In this document: positions 17,857 through 30,017 of the stretch, in pieces
How the letters are laid out: every line of letters begins with the position of its first letter
Position numbering within the stretch: the first letter of the stretch is position 1
Assembly: GCA_037042915.1 (NCBI GenBank)
Contig: CM073197.1
Location: 744,001-808,000, forward strand
DNA from: Auricularia sp. M13
Taxonomy: Eukaryota; Basidiomycota; Agaricomycetes; Auriculariales; Auriculariaceae
DNA: 64,000 nt
Direction of reading: 5' to 3'
Program-made: the position numbers and the translations under genes
The notes under the pieces: generated by a model
Databases searched by the model: none
Told to the model about the DNA's origin: nothing
The model's input: only the letters and a program-made list of their open reading frames with translations

Positions 17857-20711
17857 ATGGCCATCGAGGACCCTACGACCAACGCCAACTACGACCAGAT
17901 CGCGTCTGAGCACGTCCACCTCGACTGGACCCTGGACTGGGACGCCCAGACCGTCGCCGGCACCGCGACGCACACGCTGCGCGCCAAAGCCGACGGCGTC
18001 GACAAGGTCGTGTGCGTCGTGCGGCGTCACCTTGTCGCATTCTCTCACATTTTCGAAGCTTTGATACACTTGATCTCGTCGTCAAGAGCGCCGAAATCGA
18101 CGGCAAGGAGGCCACGGTGAGCGCTGAGCTCTGTCATTGCCGTCGCCTGTAGCAGCTCATCGATGGCCGCAGTTCCTGCTGGGTCCCGACGAGCCCGTAC
18201 TTGGCGCTGCACTCACAGTCACGCTCCACAAGCCGCTCTCCAAAGGCGCAACGCTGGACGTCAAGGTGCGTATTTATCCCACGGTATCTCTTGATCTAAG
18301 CGCGCAACGATACACAGATCAGCTACAGCACAACGCCCAATAGCATGGCCCTGCAGTGGCTCGACCCGGCCCAGACGGCAGGCAAGAAGCACCCGTTCCT
18401 CTTTAGCCAGTGTGCGCTGCTACACAACTCGTAATGCACGCGGGACTGACGGCGCGAAGGCCAACCAATCTATGCACGCACGCTTCTGCCCGTCCAGGAC
18501 TCGCCGTCTGTCAAGATCACCTACAGCGCTTCAGTCAGCTCCAAGTTGCCCGTTCTCCTCTCGGCTATCCGCACATCTCCACCCAGCGATGGACCCGCGC
18601 ACGGAGGCAAGGAGGTTGGTAAAGGTGCGTTGAAACAAGTACGAGGTCCAACCGGGGGTGTCATGGTGCTCGCAACGACTCGCACCGCGACGTCCGCGAA
18701 TAATCCCGCAAAGGCAGCGCCGTCGGACCCGTTATCTCTATGGCTCTAGAGTTTGAGAAAACGGCTGGGCGTTGCAACGAACGTTGCGACGTCTATGCAA
18801 TACTTGCCCGCAATGGTACCCGCAATATACGTTAATGCTCGCCGTCATTGCGTGTCGCCAGCACGCTGTGTCACCCCCTATTGTGATCACACCTCGATTT
18901 GCTGAAGCCTGTTTTAGATGTAGTCACCTACGAGTACAAGCAGGTATGTTGATATGGGGGTGTATCGTCTTGAAAAACAATGACCCTGACACATTCCCGT
19001 TACGCAGCCGGTCCCCATTCCCAGCTACCTCATTGCCATCGCGAGCGGAAACGTTGTCTACAAGCAAGTCTCGTCTTGCCGTTATCATTATGAGTCTCAC
19101 TATCGTATCCGCAGGCAATTCCCCTCCCTCACTGGCAAGAGCTGGACATCAGGCGTCTGGGCAGAGCCAGAAACCATCGACGCAGCCTACTGGGAATTCT
19201 CAGAGGACACCGCACGGTCCGTTCGCCCCACCGACCGACACTTTGTTTTCCACTGACTTGCGTTCAGCTTCATCGCGACCGCGGAGAAACTGATCGCGCC
19301 GTATGTGTTCGGGGTGTACGACATGCTCGTGCTGCCGCCGTCGTTCCCGTACGGCGGGATGGAGAACGCATGCCTGACGTTCCTCACGCCGACGCTGCTC
19401 GCGGGCGACCGCACGCTCGTCGACGTCGTCGTGCACGAGCTCACGCACAGCTTCTTCGGCAACGGCGTCACGTACGTCTTCCTCACCTCGTCCTTCCTGC
19501 GCTGACCTTCTCCCGCAGACACGCGCACGCGTCGCATTTCTGGCTGAACGAGGGCTGGACGACGTACATCGAGCGCGTGCTGCAGGGCGAGATCCACGGC
19601 CCCGCCGAGCGCGGCTTCAGCTACATCATCGGCGCCAAGAGCCTGCGCGAGGCGCTCGCGCTGTACAAGGACCGCCCCAAGTACCAGCAGCTTGTCATCC
19701 CCTTCGAGCGCGCCGAGGACCCCGACGACGCGTACAGGTGCGTCGTCCACTTTCACATCTTTACCGGAGTTGACGCTTCGGTGAACGCAGCACCATCCCG
19801 TACGAGAAGGGCGCGAACTTCCTGCTGCACATCGAGCGCACGCTCGGCGGGCTCGACATCTTCCTGCCCTTCGCGCGCGACTACGTCAACACGTTCACCG
19901 GGAAGAGCATCACGACGGAGCAGTGGAAGGCGCATCTGTACGCGTTCTACGAGCGCACGGACAAGAGCAAGGTCGCCAAGCTGGACACGATTGACTGGGA
20001 TGTGCGTCGTAGCTCCTTTTGACCGTTCCATCCGCCTCGACCTCTGATCCTGGAGCTTGCAGGCATGGTTCTACGGCCAGGGCGAGAAGCTGCCTGTCGA
20101 GATGGAGTACGACACGACGCTCGCCGAGGCTGCGTACGACCTGGCGAGGCGGTGGGATGCCGCGCGCGACTTGAGCGCGGACGAGCTCGAGAGCAAGGGC
20201 AAGTTCTCCAAGACCGACCTGGCCAACTTCAACTCGAACCAAAAGAGTGCGTCCCATCCCCTCTCCCCGCTCCCATGCACCGCCCGCTAACGCCGCCCGC
20301 AGTCGTCTTCCTCGAGAAGCTGCAAACGCTCGTGCCGCTGCCCGCGGCGCACATCGCCGCGCTCGACGCGCTGTACGCGTTCGACGCGATCGACAACGCG
20401 GAGGTGCGCACGCGCTGGTACGCGCTGGCGCTCGCGTCGCCCGCCGCGCGCGCGTACGCGCGCCCCGCGGCGGACTGGGTCGTCGGCGCCGCGGACGGCC
20501 GCGTCAAGGGCCGCATGAAGTTCTGCCGCGCGACCTTCCGCGCGATACGCGAGGTCGACGCTGCGCTGGCGAAGGAGACGTGGGAGAAGTATAAGACGGC
20601 GTTCCATCCTATTGCTAGGAGGATGATCGACAAGGTGCGTTGTCTTGAGCCTGGCCTGTTGGGTGGAAGCTCACTATTGTCTCTGTGCAGGATCTTGGCA
20701 TTACGGCGTGA
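17857..20711 (+). CDS. M1-family zinc aminopeptidase / leukotriene A4 hydrolase homologue
   Basis: Zinc metallopeptidase of the LTA4H/Lap2 group, a soluble aminopeptidase with possible epoxide hydrolase activity. About ten exons are needed. The N-terminal beta domain begins [20 protein letters not shown] and continues [24 protein letters not shown] and [23 protein letters not shown]. The catalytic domain shows [14 protein letters not shown] (the GxMEN-type substrate-binding motif) and the zinc site [10 protein letters not shown], followed by [12 protein letters not shown] (third zinc ligand Glu). The C-terminal helical domain ends near DLGITA, stop at 20,709-20,711. One intron near 18,625-18,918 is about 290 bp, longer than the rest. 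The promoter interval of 66 bp adjoins the decayed TRAPPC6 copy. Confidence 0.9.
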
Positions 20712-20923
20712 GTGGGTTGGAGGGGGGCATGTAAAGTCAAACGGTATTGTATTCTTAGGCCAGAACAGAAACAGGATGCATTCCCGTCAGCGAATATCCA
20801 TTCAAGTCCAAGTTAGCATTGCCTCAGGTTCAGTCAAGTCAGCAAGGAAAATTGTTGAAGAACGAAAACAGTCTGTATATTATTCCTACAACAAGAATTC
20901 CCGGCCTGCTCGTCTACTCTACT

Positions 20924-22375
20924 CTACTTGAAGCTGCTCCACAGGTCCCCGAACGCATCATCCTTCTTCGCCGCTGGCTGGCTCGCAAAAGGCGTCTCAA
21001 ACAGCCCTCCTCCCCCACTGGCAGACGGCCCGCCCTGTGGCGCGCCCCAGATATCCGCGCCGAACGCGCCGAACGCATTATGCCCGCTCTGCACGGGCGC
21101 GGGTGCGGACTGGCCCCAGACGTTCGGCGCGGGGGCGGGGGCCGGCGCTGGAGGCTGCCAGCCGGACGACGCGCCCCAGAGTCCCGCGCCGCTTTGGCCC
21201 ATGAAGCTCTGCGCCTGCTGCTGCTGCGGTTGCGGCGCGCTGTTGAACGCGCCGAATGCGCTCTGAGCTGGCGCAGACGCGAATGCCGCTGGCGCGGCAG
21301 CAGGCGCGGCTGCGGGGGCCTGGGCGAAGAGCGACATGATGTTGTTCTTCACGTCCGGCTGCGCGGCTGTAGGCTGAGTCGGGGTGGGCTCCGGCGGAGC
21401 GTTGAAGTCGAGCGTCCACAGGCTGTCTTCAGCCGGCGCGGGCGCTGCACTAGGGGCGGGGGCGGCCGCGGCGGCGCGCTGCTGCTGGACGTGTGTGGAG
21501 GAAAGAAGGTTGCGCTGCATGGGCGATGTGGGCGCGGGAGGGAGCGCCTGTGCCGGGTGGGCCGCGCGTGATGCCTGCGCTGGTGCTGGGGCGCGGGTGG
21601 GAGGGGTCAACGGCGCCGCGGGGAGCGCGGGTTCGGCTTCGGCCTGTGCAGCGCGTATGAGTTAGCATGGCAAAGAGAGCTCGGATATCGGGCGGAGACG
21701 CACCTGCTGGCCGCTCTCGAGAACAGACGGATCGGACGGCGGCGGGCCCTCCATCGCCCAGCGCCGCGATTCGTACTTGGAACGGATGAAGGACTCGATC
21801 TTGCTGCAGCGATGTTCAGTCATTGTCAATTCCAGTCTGCAGCGAGCGTACTGGTCGGGCGGGACGTGGCCTGCTTTGAGATGGGCCTCCCAGTACAGAT
21901 TCGCGCGGCGGTTGCCCCACTTCTGCACGGACTGGGCGCGACGATGAGCAAGAGAACCGCGGTGCTGGCAGGCTCGACGTACGGCCATCTGCTCTGGCGT
22001 CCACATATCGAGGTCGACGGACTTGACCTTGGAAATGTGCGTGCCCATGGAGCGATGGATGCCCGAGCACCGGATGCACACGAACACGCCTCTGCAACGC
22101 CGTTCAGTCAACGCGTGCCAGACGAGTTATGCTGGAAACGCGCACAAGTTCCAGGACGCCCAGCGGGGGTCTATAAGGCGTAGCAATATGAGCAGCAGCA
22201 CAACAGCGCGTACAAATGGCGCACCATTACGCTTGCAGTCCGCACAGACTTTGTTCTCTGGCCGCTTGACCAGCTCGCGCAGCGTCTTTGCGTTCCGCTC
22301 GCTAGTAGCCTTGTCCACTCGAGACTGATACGGCTGTCAGTCAGGCTGAACCGCGCAGTGTGTGGGGCGCACCAT
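20924..22375 (-). CDS. Arf GTPase-activating protein (AGE2/SMAP-like)
   Basis: ArfGAP that stimulates GTP hydrolysis by Arf at the Golgi or endosomes. The zinc finger is CADC...CIRC with the catalytic arginine in CSGIHRSMGTHISKVKSVDLD, then WTPEQMA-SVQKWGNRRANLYWEAHL and IESFIRSKYESRRW. The C-terminal half is Ala/Pro/Gln-rich and carries repeated short FGAFNS/FGAFGA-like and W-x-x-x patches and ends FGDLWSSFK, plausible for adaptor binding. The conserved start MSRVDK is split: the best model has a first coding exon that is only the ATG (22,375-22,373), followed by a GTGCGC donor and exon 2 from 22,324 (SRVDKATSERNAKTL). It ends convergently with the aminopeptidase gene. Confidence 0.9.
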
Positions 22376-22419
22376 TTCAGATGAGCACAAGATGTGGTCG
22401 CAAGTTCAGAGTCCGCAAA
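22376..22419. promoter_or_regulatory. Bidirectional promoter ArfGAP/HIR1
   Basis: Only 44 bp lie between the inferred start codons of ArfGAP (-) and HIR1 (+), the tightest divergent pair in the window. Transcripts probably overlap at their 5' ends. Confidence 0.5.
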
Positions 22420-25400
22420 ATGCGGTTCACCAAGCCGGCGTGGGTGCAGCACCAAAGTAATATTCCAACGCGTCGCTAAACGTAACCTGACCCCATACCT
22501 AGACGACGACAAGCGCAGAACAACGATATGCAGCGTGCACGTCCACCCGGATGGCTCGCGCGTCGCCACCGGCGGCCTCGATACCAAAGTTCGCATATGG
22601 GCTACCAAACCCATCCTCAAGCCCGAATCTGAGGCGTCGGGGAGGCCACCCAAGCTGCTTTCTACGCTGTCCCTCCATGTTGGGCCCGTGATGACCGTCC
22701 GGTGGTCGAATTCTGGCAAGTGGCTAGCCAGCGGCAGCGACGACTCGTTGGTTATGATATGGGACCTGGATCCGTACGTGTTGCTTTACCTTCGGAGGAT
22801 GTTTCCATCACTAATTCAGCTGAAGGAACGGTGGAGGCAAAGTCTGGGGCTCAGACGACGTCAATGTCGAAGGTTGGAAGGCGCTCAAGCGATTACCAGG
22901 TCACGAGAGCGGTCAGCAATCGTTCTCGATGCCCTAAATGCCCATTAACACGCTTTTCAGATGTCTGTGACCTTGCATGGTCTCCCAAGGACCGGTATCT
23001 TGCTTCGGTCGGCCTGGACAACCTTGTATTTATCTGGTGCGGCTATACTCTCGGTGCGTACAGTCGCGCGTGTCTTATTGCAAAATCTAGAGCTTACGAC
23101 TGTTCTTCTTACCTTTCAGAAAGATTATACCGAATAGAGGGCCACCAGGGCTTTGTCAAGGGTGTCTGTTGGGACCCCGTCGGACAGTACCTCGCAACCC
23201 AATCGGACGACCGCACCGTCAAGATCTGGAGAACGGGCGAGTGGAAGGAAGTCAAGACCATTAGCAAGCCCTTTGTCGACAGCCCTAGTAGCACCTGGTT
23301 TCGTCGCCTCAGTTGGTCGCCGGACGGCGCTCACATTACGGCGAGCAATGCAATGAACGCCGGTGCGGTCTTCATTGCAACGGTCATTGCGCGGGAGACA
23401 TGGCAGAGCGATATCTCGTTGGTTGGTCACGAGAACACTGTTGAGGCTGCCGTAAGTCCCTTTCCGTTGCCTCTATTCCGATACGAATGCGACACCTCGC
23501 CATGGCTGACAATATTTTCAGTGTTATAACCCGCACATCTTTCTTCGAGAACCGGACAAGTCCGTGCAGACCAACAACATTTGTTCAGTAGTCGCCCTTG
23601 GCGCGGGCGACGGCTCAGTCTCCGTCTGGCAGACGAAGAATCCGCGGCCACTCGTCGTCGGCAAGGAGTGCTTCACCCATCCTGTCCTCGACCTGAGCTG
23701 GAGCCCAGACGGCATGTCGCTCTACGCCGTCTCTTTCGACGGCACAATGGCAGTATTCGACTTCGATCCAGAGGAACTGGAAGGCCTGGCGCCGTCGTCC
23801 GCGCAGGAGACCTACCTGACCAAATTCGACTTCCACATGCCCGCCGCGCCGCAGGGCGCCATACAGTACACCGCGCCGGTGGCCGCGCCGCAGGTGGTCA
23901 ACCAGCTCGTGGCGCGCAAGGGTGGGAAGAACCGGAACCGCGTGTCCTTACAGCAGCAGCAGCAACAGCAGCCGAACGGGGTTCCCTCCGCGATGAATGG
24001 CGTCGGAGCCCAGCCGCAAATACCCGTGACGCCGACACCTGCCCACCCCCCTCCTCCACCCGCGAACGACCCCTTCTCCAGCGCGCCGCTGTTGATGCCC
24101 GGGACGATGGCGCCCGACATGCGGTACCCGTCTCCCTCGCCGCTCTCGCGCTCCTTCAACGGTGCGCATCAGCAGCCCTGTGCACCCGATGCCCTTGTCT
24201 GACCGGCGCTTGTCATGTTGTTTCCCCGCAGCCGACGATCTGCCGCCGCCCATCGAGGCGCTCGACGACCGCGAGCGCAAGCGGCGCAGACGCGACTCCG
24301 ACATCCCGTCCGCGCCGGGGCCCGCCTTCGGCGGCGCGCCAACCGCCGCCGGCGGGCGCGCGCGCACCCTCGGTGGCGACCGGCCGCGTGCGAACGTCCC
24401 AGCGCGGGACCTGAGTGTTCCTGCGCCGCCCAGCCGCCCGCGCACGCCGTCCGGCCTGCGGCACGACGTGCGGCTGAGTCTTCCTGCGCTGCGCAATATC
24501 CTCCAACATGCCGTTGAAGGAGTGGGCGAGCTCGAGGCTCTCAACTCTAATGACCCTACGAGTGAGTTTTCACTTTGCCTTCGGAAAGTGTTTGATGTGC
24601 TCACAACGTGCAATGCAAGAACCTTCTGAAGTCGCGCTGTTCAGCGGTACGGGGAGGACCGTGCAATGGATGGACTTTTTGCCGTCGCCCGCACTGTGTC
24701 TTGCCCTTGCTCACGAATTCGGCGCCGTCGCGATGTGGGACGGGTCCGTGAACGTGTACTCGCACTCTGGCAGAAAGTGAGTGCCTCTCTAAGACCGTTA
24801 GTCTTATGCTCATTGTTTTGTGACCAAGACTAATGCCGTCCTTGATGCTGGTCGCCCCTTGTGCCTTCATGTCGTCGAAGGGTTCTTGGCTGTTGGCTTT
24901 GACTTCAACGGGTCAAATATATCTCTGGTAAGCTTGTCGCGCCGTCGTTGCAGCTGCAGTGGCCCACGTTGCTTGCAGGAACGTCGTCACTCAATCATCG
25001 GCATTCACTCCGCATTCCATACTGCCGTTCCTGTCGGAGGACGTGTGCGTCGTCGACGCGCTCGTGCGCGACAACGGCGTCGCCGTCCTCTCGCTCTCTT
25101 CCGGCATCCAGATCGCGTACGACCGCGCGCTGCAGACGTGGACGAAGGTGGCTGAGCCGTGGTGGGCCGCGGGCTCGGACGTCGTGGAGCGCTCGCGGGC
25201 GGCCGCGCGCGGGCCCGTGTCGGAGCTCGAGCGCGTCGTGTCGAACAGCAACGTCGCGATGAAGGTCGACGGCACGGCGATGGCGGCGAACAAGTGGTGG
25301 GGCCCCGCCATGACGCTCGGCCACCTCGAGACGCGCATCCACGCGGCCCGGATCCTCGAGAGCGCGGGCGAATGGCGCGCGGCGGTGCTCGTGTATGCGA

Positions 25401-25692
25401 AGCGCATCGCCGACGAGGGCTTCCGCGCGAAGGCCGAGGAGATGGCGCATGAGCTGTGTGGCCCAATATACTGGAAGCCTGGGAATGCCGCTGCTAAGGA
25501 CTGGGAGCCGACCGTGCTGGGATTCGACAAGCGCGAGGTGTTGAGGGAGGTGTTGGGCATCTTCTGTGCGTTTTTGCTTGCCTTCGGTCTTGCCTTGGAG
25601 GCTGACGTGTTGAAACTTCAGCGAAGAGCAAGACGTTAGCGAAGATGGCTGTCGAGTGGCAGGATCTTTTGAAGCGAATGTCTGCGCAATGA
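22420..25692 (+). CDS. HIR1: Histone chaperone HIR1/HIRA
   Basis: WD40 subunit of the HIR/HUCA complex for replication-independent H3-H4 deposition. The start MRFTKPAWVQHQ (ATG 22,420) matches the family N-terminus and is followed by an intron and ICSVHVHPDGSRVATGGLD. WD repeats include VGPVMTVRWSNSGKWLASGS, VCDLAWSPKDRYLASVGLD, VKGVCWDPVGQYLATQSDD, FRRLSWSPDGAHITASN and VLDLSWSPDGMSLYAVSFDG. A Gln/Pro-rich linker with an RKRRRRDSD-type basic/acidic patch leads to the C-terminal Hira domain (FLPSPALCLALAHEFGAVAMWDG, SILPFLSEDVCVVDALVRDNG, WWGPAMTLGHLETRIHAARIL). The end is VEWQDLLKRMSAQ. It contains at least eight short introns. Confidence 0.93.
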
Positions 25693-26085
25693 TGTTCAAA
25701 TGCCTTGGTAACGGCCTCTGTAGCTGGTGTACTCTTGTCTTGCTTGGTGTTGCAATACTCTCAGTTGTCTACGTCCCAAAGTGTTTTTCCCGGTTGGCCG
25801 CTTGGCGTAACGCACCAACATGCTCAGTATTCGCGTCCAGCATCTTTCGCGTCAAGTTTCTCAATACTCCAAGAACTGTTACAGTATATATAATACATAT
25901 GCAGGCTCACAATGCCACATCTCTCTCAGGCCGAGCAATAATGCTAAGGACGATGCAGCAGCGTGCGAATCGCTCATCCGATGCGCGCTCCGATGACCTT
26001 TACTTTGGTAGACTGTACGAAATCAGCAGTTGACGAATAGCCCAAGAAAGCAGTCCAAGACAGCACGAATAGCATTGGTTCCAAA
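25693..26085. other. Convergent intergenic region HIR1/eIF2B beta
   Basis: The 3' ends of HIR1 (+) and eIF2B beta (-) face each other here. Only short frames are present; no gene was recognised. Confidence 0.4.
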
Positions 26086-27475
26086 TTACAACTCAGTGTC
26101 CTCGTCATCGTACGAGTCCTTGATCAGCCTGCAAATCGTCAGTGGCACGTAGACCTACACGCACAACGCTTGCCTATGTATAAAGGACGGCGCGTGGTCA
26201 CCATAGTTGGTGATGTACACATCAATCATATCCGGGCCAACGAAATCCCAATACGGGTTGAGCACGTCGACCTTCTCGACGAGCGCGCCTTCGGAGAACG
26301 GCAGCACGGCGGCGGGGTCAGCAAAGTCGCGCGCGGCGTGCACCGCGGCGGCCGCACTCCATTTGGGCGTGAGCTTGAACTGGCCGGCGCACACGACGAC
26401 TGGCACGGCGTGCGCGCGCGCGGCCGCCGCGGCGAGGAGGGCACCGGCGGGCGCGAACATGCCGCCGTCGGCGAGGATGGCGTGCGCGCCGAGAAGGACC
26501 TTGTTGACGCGCGACAGAAGGGCGAAGATGGCGCTGTCCGGCACGAGCACGGTCGATATGCCCTGCGCGGAAAGGCTCGCGGCCATCTCGCGTCCAGAGT
26601 ATCTATGGCAGTGTTAAAACCGAGTCTGGGGCGGCGGTACGAACGCACGAGGGGGCTGTTTCCGCGACGATAACTGTGAATTTGCGTGTGTGCGATGCAG
26701 TCTTCAGGAAGGACTCGATGGTTTGGGAGCGGCCGATTGTCAGGATGATTTCACTGCAAGTCGATTGAGCCTGTATCTGTAAGTTGAGTGGAACCGGTCC
26801 TACTCAGAGTGTATGTGATCCTTGGCGTTCTTCCCGACGTTCTCGTACACCGTTTCGAGCTCGTCGAGGATTTCTCGCAAGCCGTCCATGAGGAGACCTT
26901 TGAAGTCGCCATCGGGCTCCTCGTCGCTATGCTGCGATTCTTCCTGGGCCTGATCTCGAACAACGCCGTTCGAACGCGGTGCGCCAGCCGAGCCCTGTGT
27001 CTGCGCACGTGCAGGTGCGAGTCGTATGAAGTCCGCCAGAGAAAGAGACGTCGCCCGCGGAACGGGTGCAGAAAGCTTTCCAGATGCGTAGCCCTCTTCG
27101 CGAATAAGATGTAAAAACTTTCGAACAATATTGCCAACGGCATGCTCTGGGAGCGAGCCAGCTATCAGCGTCACGTGCGTCGAGTCATAGCCAACCGACA
27201 CACCTTTGGGTTGAGCAGCAACTAGCCGTCGTCCAACTGTCTTGACGAGAATTACAAGCTCATCTATCTCGTTAAACCGGGCCCGAGCGACTACTTGGCG
27301 AAGAACGTGGAATGTTTCGATTGCAGTCTGCTGTGCGCCGACCACCTGTCTGAGCAAGTCAAAAAATCCGTGCTTACTGGCACAAGACAGACGCAAACCT
27401 GCGTCTGAGACGCAAGATGAGCTCTTCTACGAGCTTCTCGCTAACGCGGTCCTTCAGCGGTGTCGCTGCGGTCAT
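26086..27475 (-). CDS. GCD7: Translation initiation factor eIF2B subunit beta
   Basis: Regulatory beta subunit of the eIF2 guanine-nucleotide exchange factor in the cytosol. The protein starts [19 protein letters not shown] and the first junction (donor after CGCAG, acceptor CTCAG near 27,350) restores the conserved [24 protein letters not shown]. Further family stretches are [95 protein letters not shown] and [19 protein letters not shown]. The end is [12 protein letters not shown] low-complexity insert (about 45 residues near [12 protein letters not shown]) lies mid-protein. Its upstream DNA is shared with the LUC7 promoter through the fragment at 27,500. Confidence 0.93.
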
Positions 27476-27499
27476 GGTGCGTTGAAGCAGGCAAATCCG

Positions 27500-27765
27500 A
27501 CGCGCCGGAGGAAGCCGAAACATTTCTTGCTTCGCGTCTTGTTCGCGTCCAACATCGTCTGCAGCAGCCAGGGGCCGGTTAGCCGAGATGTAGCGTAAGC
27601 TGCTCGAGGTAGGGCCTTAATTTTTTTATCGTGTATGTTGCAGCTCGCTGCAGACTCCCATCATGTCTGTTCTTCGTGATCCCTTCGAGTCCCTCCTGCT
27701 CTCCAGTCAACCGCTTGGTCGCCGGATTGCAGCAAATGACAGACCCCAAAGCCATGGGGCTGGTA
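27500..27765 (+). pseudogene. Truncated decayed copy of LUC7 promoter, exon 1, intron 1 and start of exon 2
   Basis: Read on the plus strand, this matches the 5' part of LUC7 (minus-strand 4,900 to about 4,655). The shared upstream sequence begins GCGCCGGAGGAAGCCGAAAC and continues through the block coding ASNIVCSS. The LUC7 start ATG is AGG here (27,570-27,572) and the second Met codon is followed by a stop. The intron-1 acceptor TTGCAG and the codons for QQMM-PEAMGL survive as CAGCAAATGACAGACCCC. Similarity fades after about 27,765. Retention of the intron and of promoter DNA shows a DNA-level duplication, inverted relative to LUC7. It sits head to head with eIF2B beta, whose start codon is 25 bp away. 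Confidence 0.85.
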
Positions 27766-28329
27766 GATGTCCTATCTGGCGTGCGTCTATACTGTACATG
27801 CTCGAGCTCCTAACTGCGGCGCTCGATATGCACTTGGTCGTGTACATACCGGGTCAACATATAGAGGCTTTTGCGCAAGACGACACTCGTCCGATGAATT
27901 GATGTAGTACTGTATGCATTGCACGAAAGGGGAGAAGGACACGGTTAACGCGACGCACAGGGCTCAAGTGAACTCATGCGTCGTTGAAAAACCTTCGTCT
28001 GCCGCGATGCCTCGGCTCGAACTTTTTCAACTTGGAAGGTGGATCGACTCCGGCTGGCATAGGTTGAAGAATTGCGCTGGCCGGGTTTTAGCCCTCTTGC
28101 CGTGAGAAGTCGCACACTCCAGTGATATTCGAGGCACAAAAAAGACAGCCCAAAAGCCTTTTGTCGATGAATTATTGAACAAGTTCATTGTAAGCTTTAT
28201 GTATACCTAGGTGCAGCATTCAAGCCCTCTGAGTAGGCAAAACAACTGGACTGACAGGTTAACGCGTACAAATATGGCCCAACGCACGGCACCACCGACG
28301 ACGCGGCGCCGGCACTTCGGAGCAAATCA
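27766..28329. other. Intergenic region upstream of PSD1
   Basis: No gene was recognised. It presumably contains the PSD1 promoter. Short open frames here have no domain. Confidence 0.4.
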
Positions 28330-29777
28330 ATGCTTCCGTCCAGAGCTCTCATCCTGCGCGCTGCGTTGAGGACACCCCGACGAGCATTACACGCGTCGGC
28401 AGTCCGCAGCACAGAAAAGCATGATGCGCCGTTGTATAGTACGCTTACGGCTAACGCGTTACTGTAGCGTTACTGACAGCGTGCAATTCAGAACGGTTAG
28501 CAGACGCCTGGCGGAACACGCCCACGAAATGGTACCCGCTGCCGCTCGCCACTGGCGCTTTATTACTAGTATTTCTCGACTACAGGAAGAAACGACAGTC
28601 ACGCGAGGTTGGCGTCGACTCTGACGGCCGCGCGCACCGGACAGGTCGTTGGGGCGTGAACGTCCTTGGCGCGCTACCCTTGCGCAACTTGTCGCGCCTC
28701 TGGGGTTACCTGAACTCGCTCACGCTACCGGTGTGGTTCCGCCCATACGGCTTCAGGCTGTACGCCTGGATATTTGGTTGCAACCTGGACGAGATCGCCG
28801 AGCCGGACCTCACAAAATACGCCTCGCTCGGCGAGTTTTTCTACCGCTCGCTTAAGCCCGGTGTAAGGCCCATAGCCAACAGCGCGCTGGTATCTCCTGC
28901 GGACGGGAAGGTTCTCCATTTCGGAGAGGTGGAAGGCGCACGCGTGGAGCAGGTCAAGGGCATCACCTACTCGCTGGATGCATTACTGGGTGCTGGACAA
29001 GCTACGGCGGTCGAAGAGGCCCAACTTGCCAATGCAGGCGCGCGGAACGTTAATGACGAGGAGTTCGCGGACGTCAATGGCATATCTTATTCTCTGGGGG
29101 ACTTTATGGGCCAACGTTCGCAGACGCGCTCCATCGAGGGCGATGCATCCGTCTCGGAGGAGGACCTAGGCAAGGACGTCAACGTCGCCACCCAAATGGG
29201 CATCCGCTCCGTACTGGGCACCAAAGAGTCACCCTCGAAGGAAAACAAGCTGTTCTTCTGCGTCATCTACCTCGCGCCGGGCGATTACCACCGCTTCCAC
29301 TCGCCGACGGCATGGGTCGTCGAGCGGCGGCGGCACTTCAGCGGCGAGCTGTTCAGCGTGTCGCCGTACGTGGCGTCGCGCCTGCAGGACCTGTTCGTGC
29401 TGAACGAGCGCGTTGCGCTGTTGGGGCGCTGGCGCTACGGGTTCTTCAGCATGATCCCCGTCGGCGCGACGAACGTCGGCTCGATCAAGATCAACTTCGA
29501 CCAGGCGCTGCGCACCAACGTACGCGGCCGCCTGCCGCCGCCGGGCACCTTCCGCGAGGCCACCTACGCCAAGGCCAGCGCGCTCCTGCACGGCCAGCCG
29601 CTCACGCCCGGCGAGGAGGTCGGCGGGTTCTGCTTGGGCTCCACCATCGTGCTCGTCTTCGAGGCCCCGGACGACTTTGCGTGGGCCATCAAGCCGGGCA
29701 TGAAAGTCAAGTACGGCCAGGTGTTGGGAGATAGAGTTCGCGAGCTCAAGGACAAGGTCGAGTCAAAGCCGAAGTAA
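28330..29777 (+). CDS. PSD1: Mitochondrial phosphatidylserine decarboxylase
   Basis: Converts phosphatidylserine to phosphatidylethanolamine at the mitochondrial inner membrane, using a self-generated pyruvoyl group. Two exons (28330-28438 and 28492-29777) give 464 residues. The N-terminus MLPSRALILRAALRTPRRAL is Arg-rich and amphipathic, as expected of a presequence. A single membrane segment follows at about residues 50-66 (LPLATGALLLVFLDY, then RKKR). The catalytic domain shows SPADGKVLHFG, DYHRFHSPTAW, GFFSMIPVGATNVGSI and the autocatalytic LGST motif (GGFCLGSTIVLVF, near residue 422), where cleavage forms the pyruvoyl serine. An insert of about 100 residues between the substrate-binding regions is acidic and low in conservation. 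Confidence 0.95.
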
Positions 29778-30017
29778 TGACGCAGTTTTGTATTTTATTC
29801 CATCATTCCCAGAGCACGCGAATACGGTACGTTGCTCGCGGCCTATTCGGACGAGGATCGAGTGAGACGTGCGGGCGGGTGCGGTGCGGCTGGCTGGCCA
29901 GGCGATCGAGCTTCCGAAGATCTGTCAGTGTCCAAACCACGGAATTTAGCTCATCAGCAGGCTGCGGATTTGCAGGCCTTCTCCTCTGCCCGCGTCTGCC
30001 CCGCGTTCGTGTGCTGT

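Noticed and set aside
28418-28624. Alternative PSD1 reading in the frame RLAEHAHEMVPAAARHW
   Set aside because: The other phase, reached by the GT-AG intron 28,439-28,491, gives a presequence, a membrane span and a continuous link to the catalytic domain.
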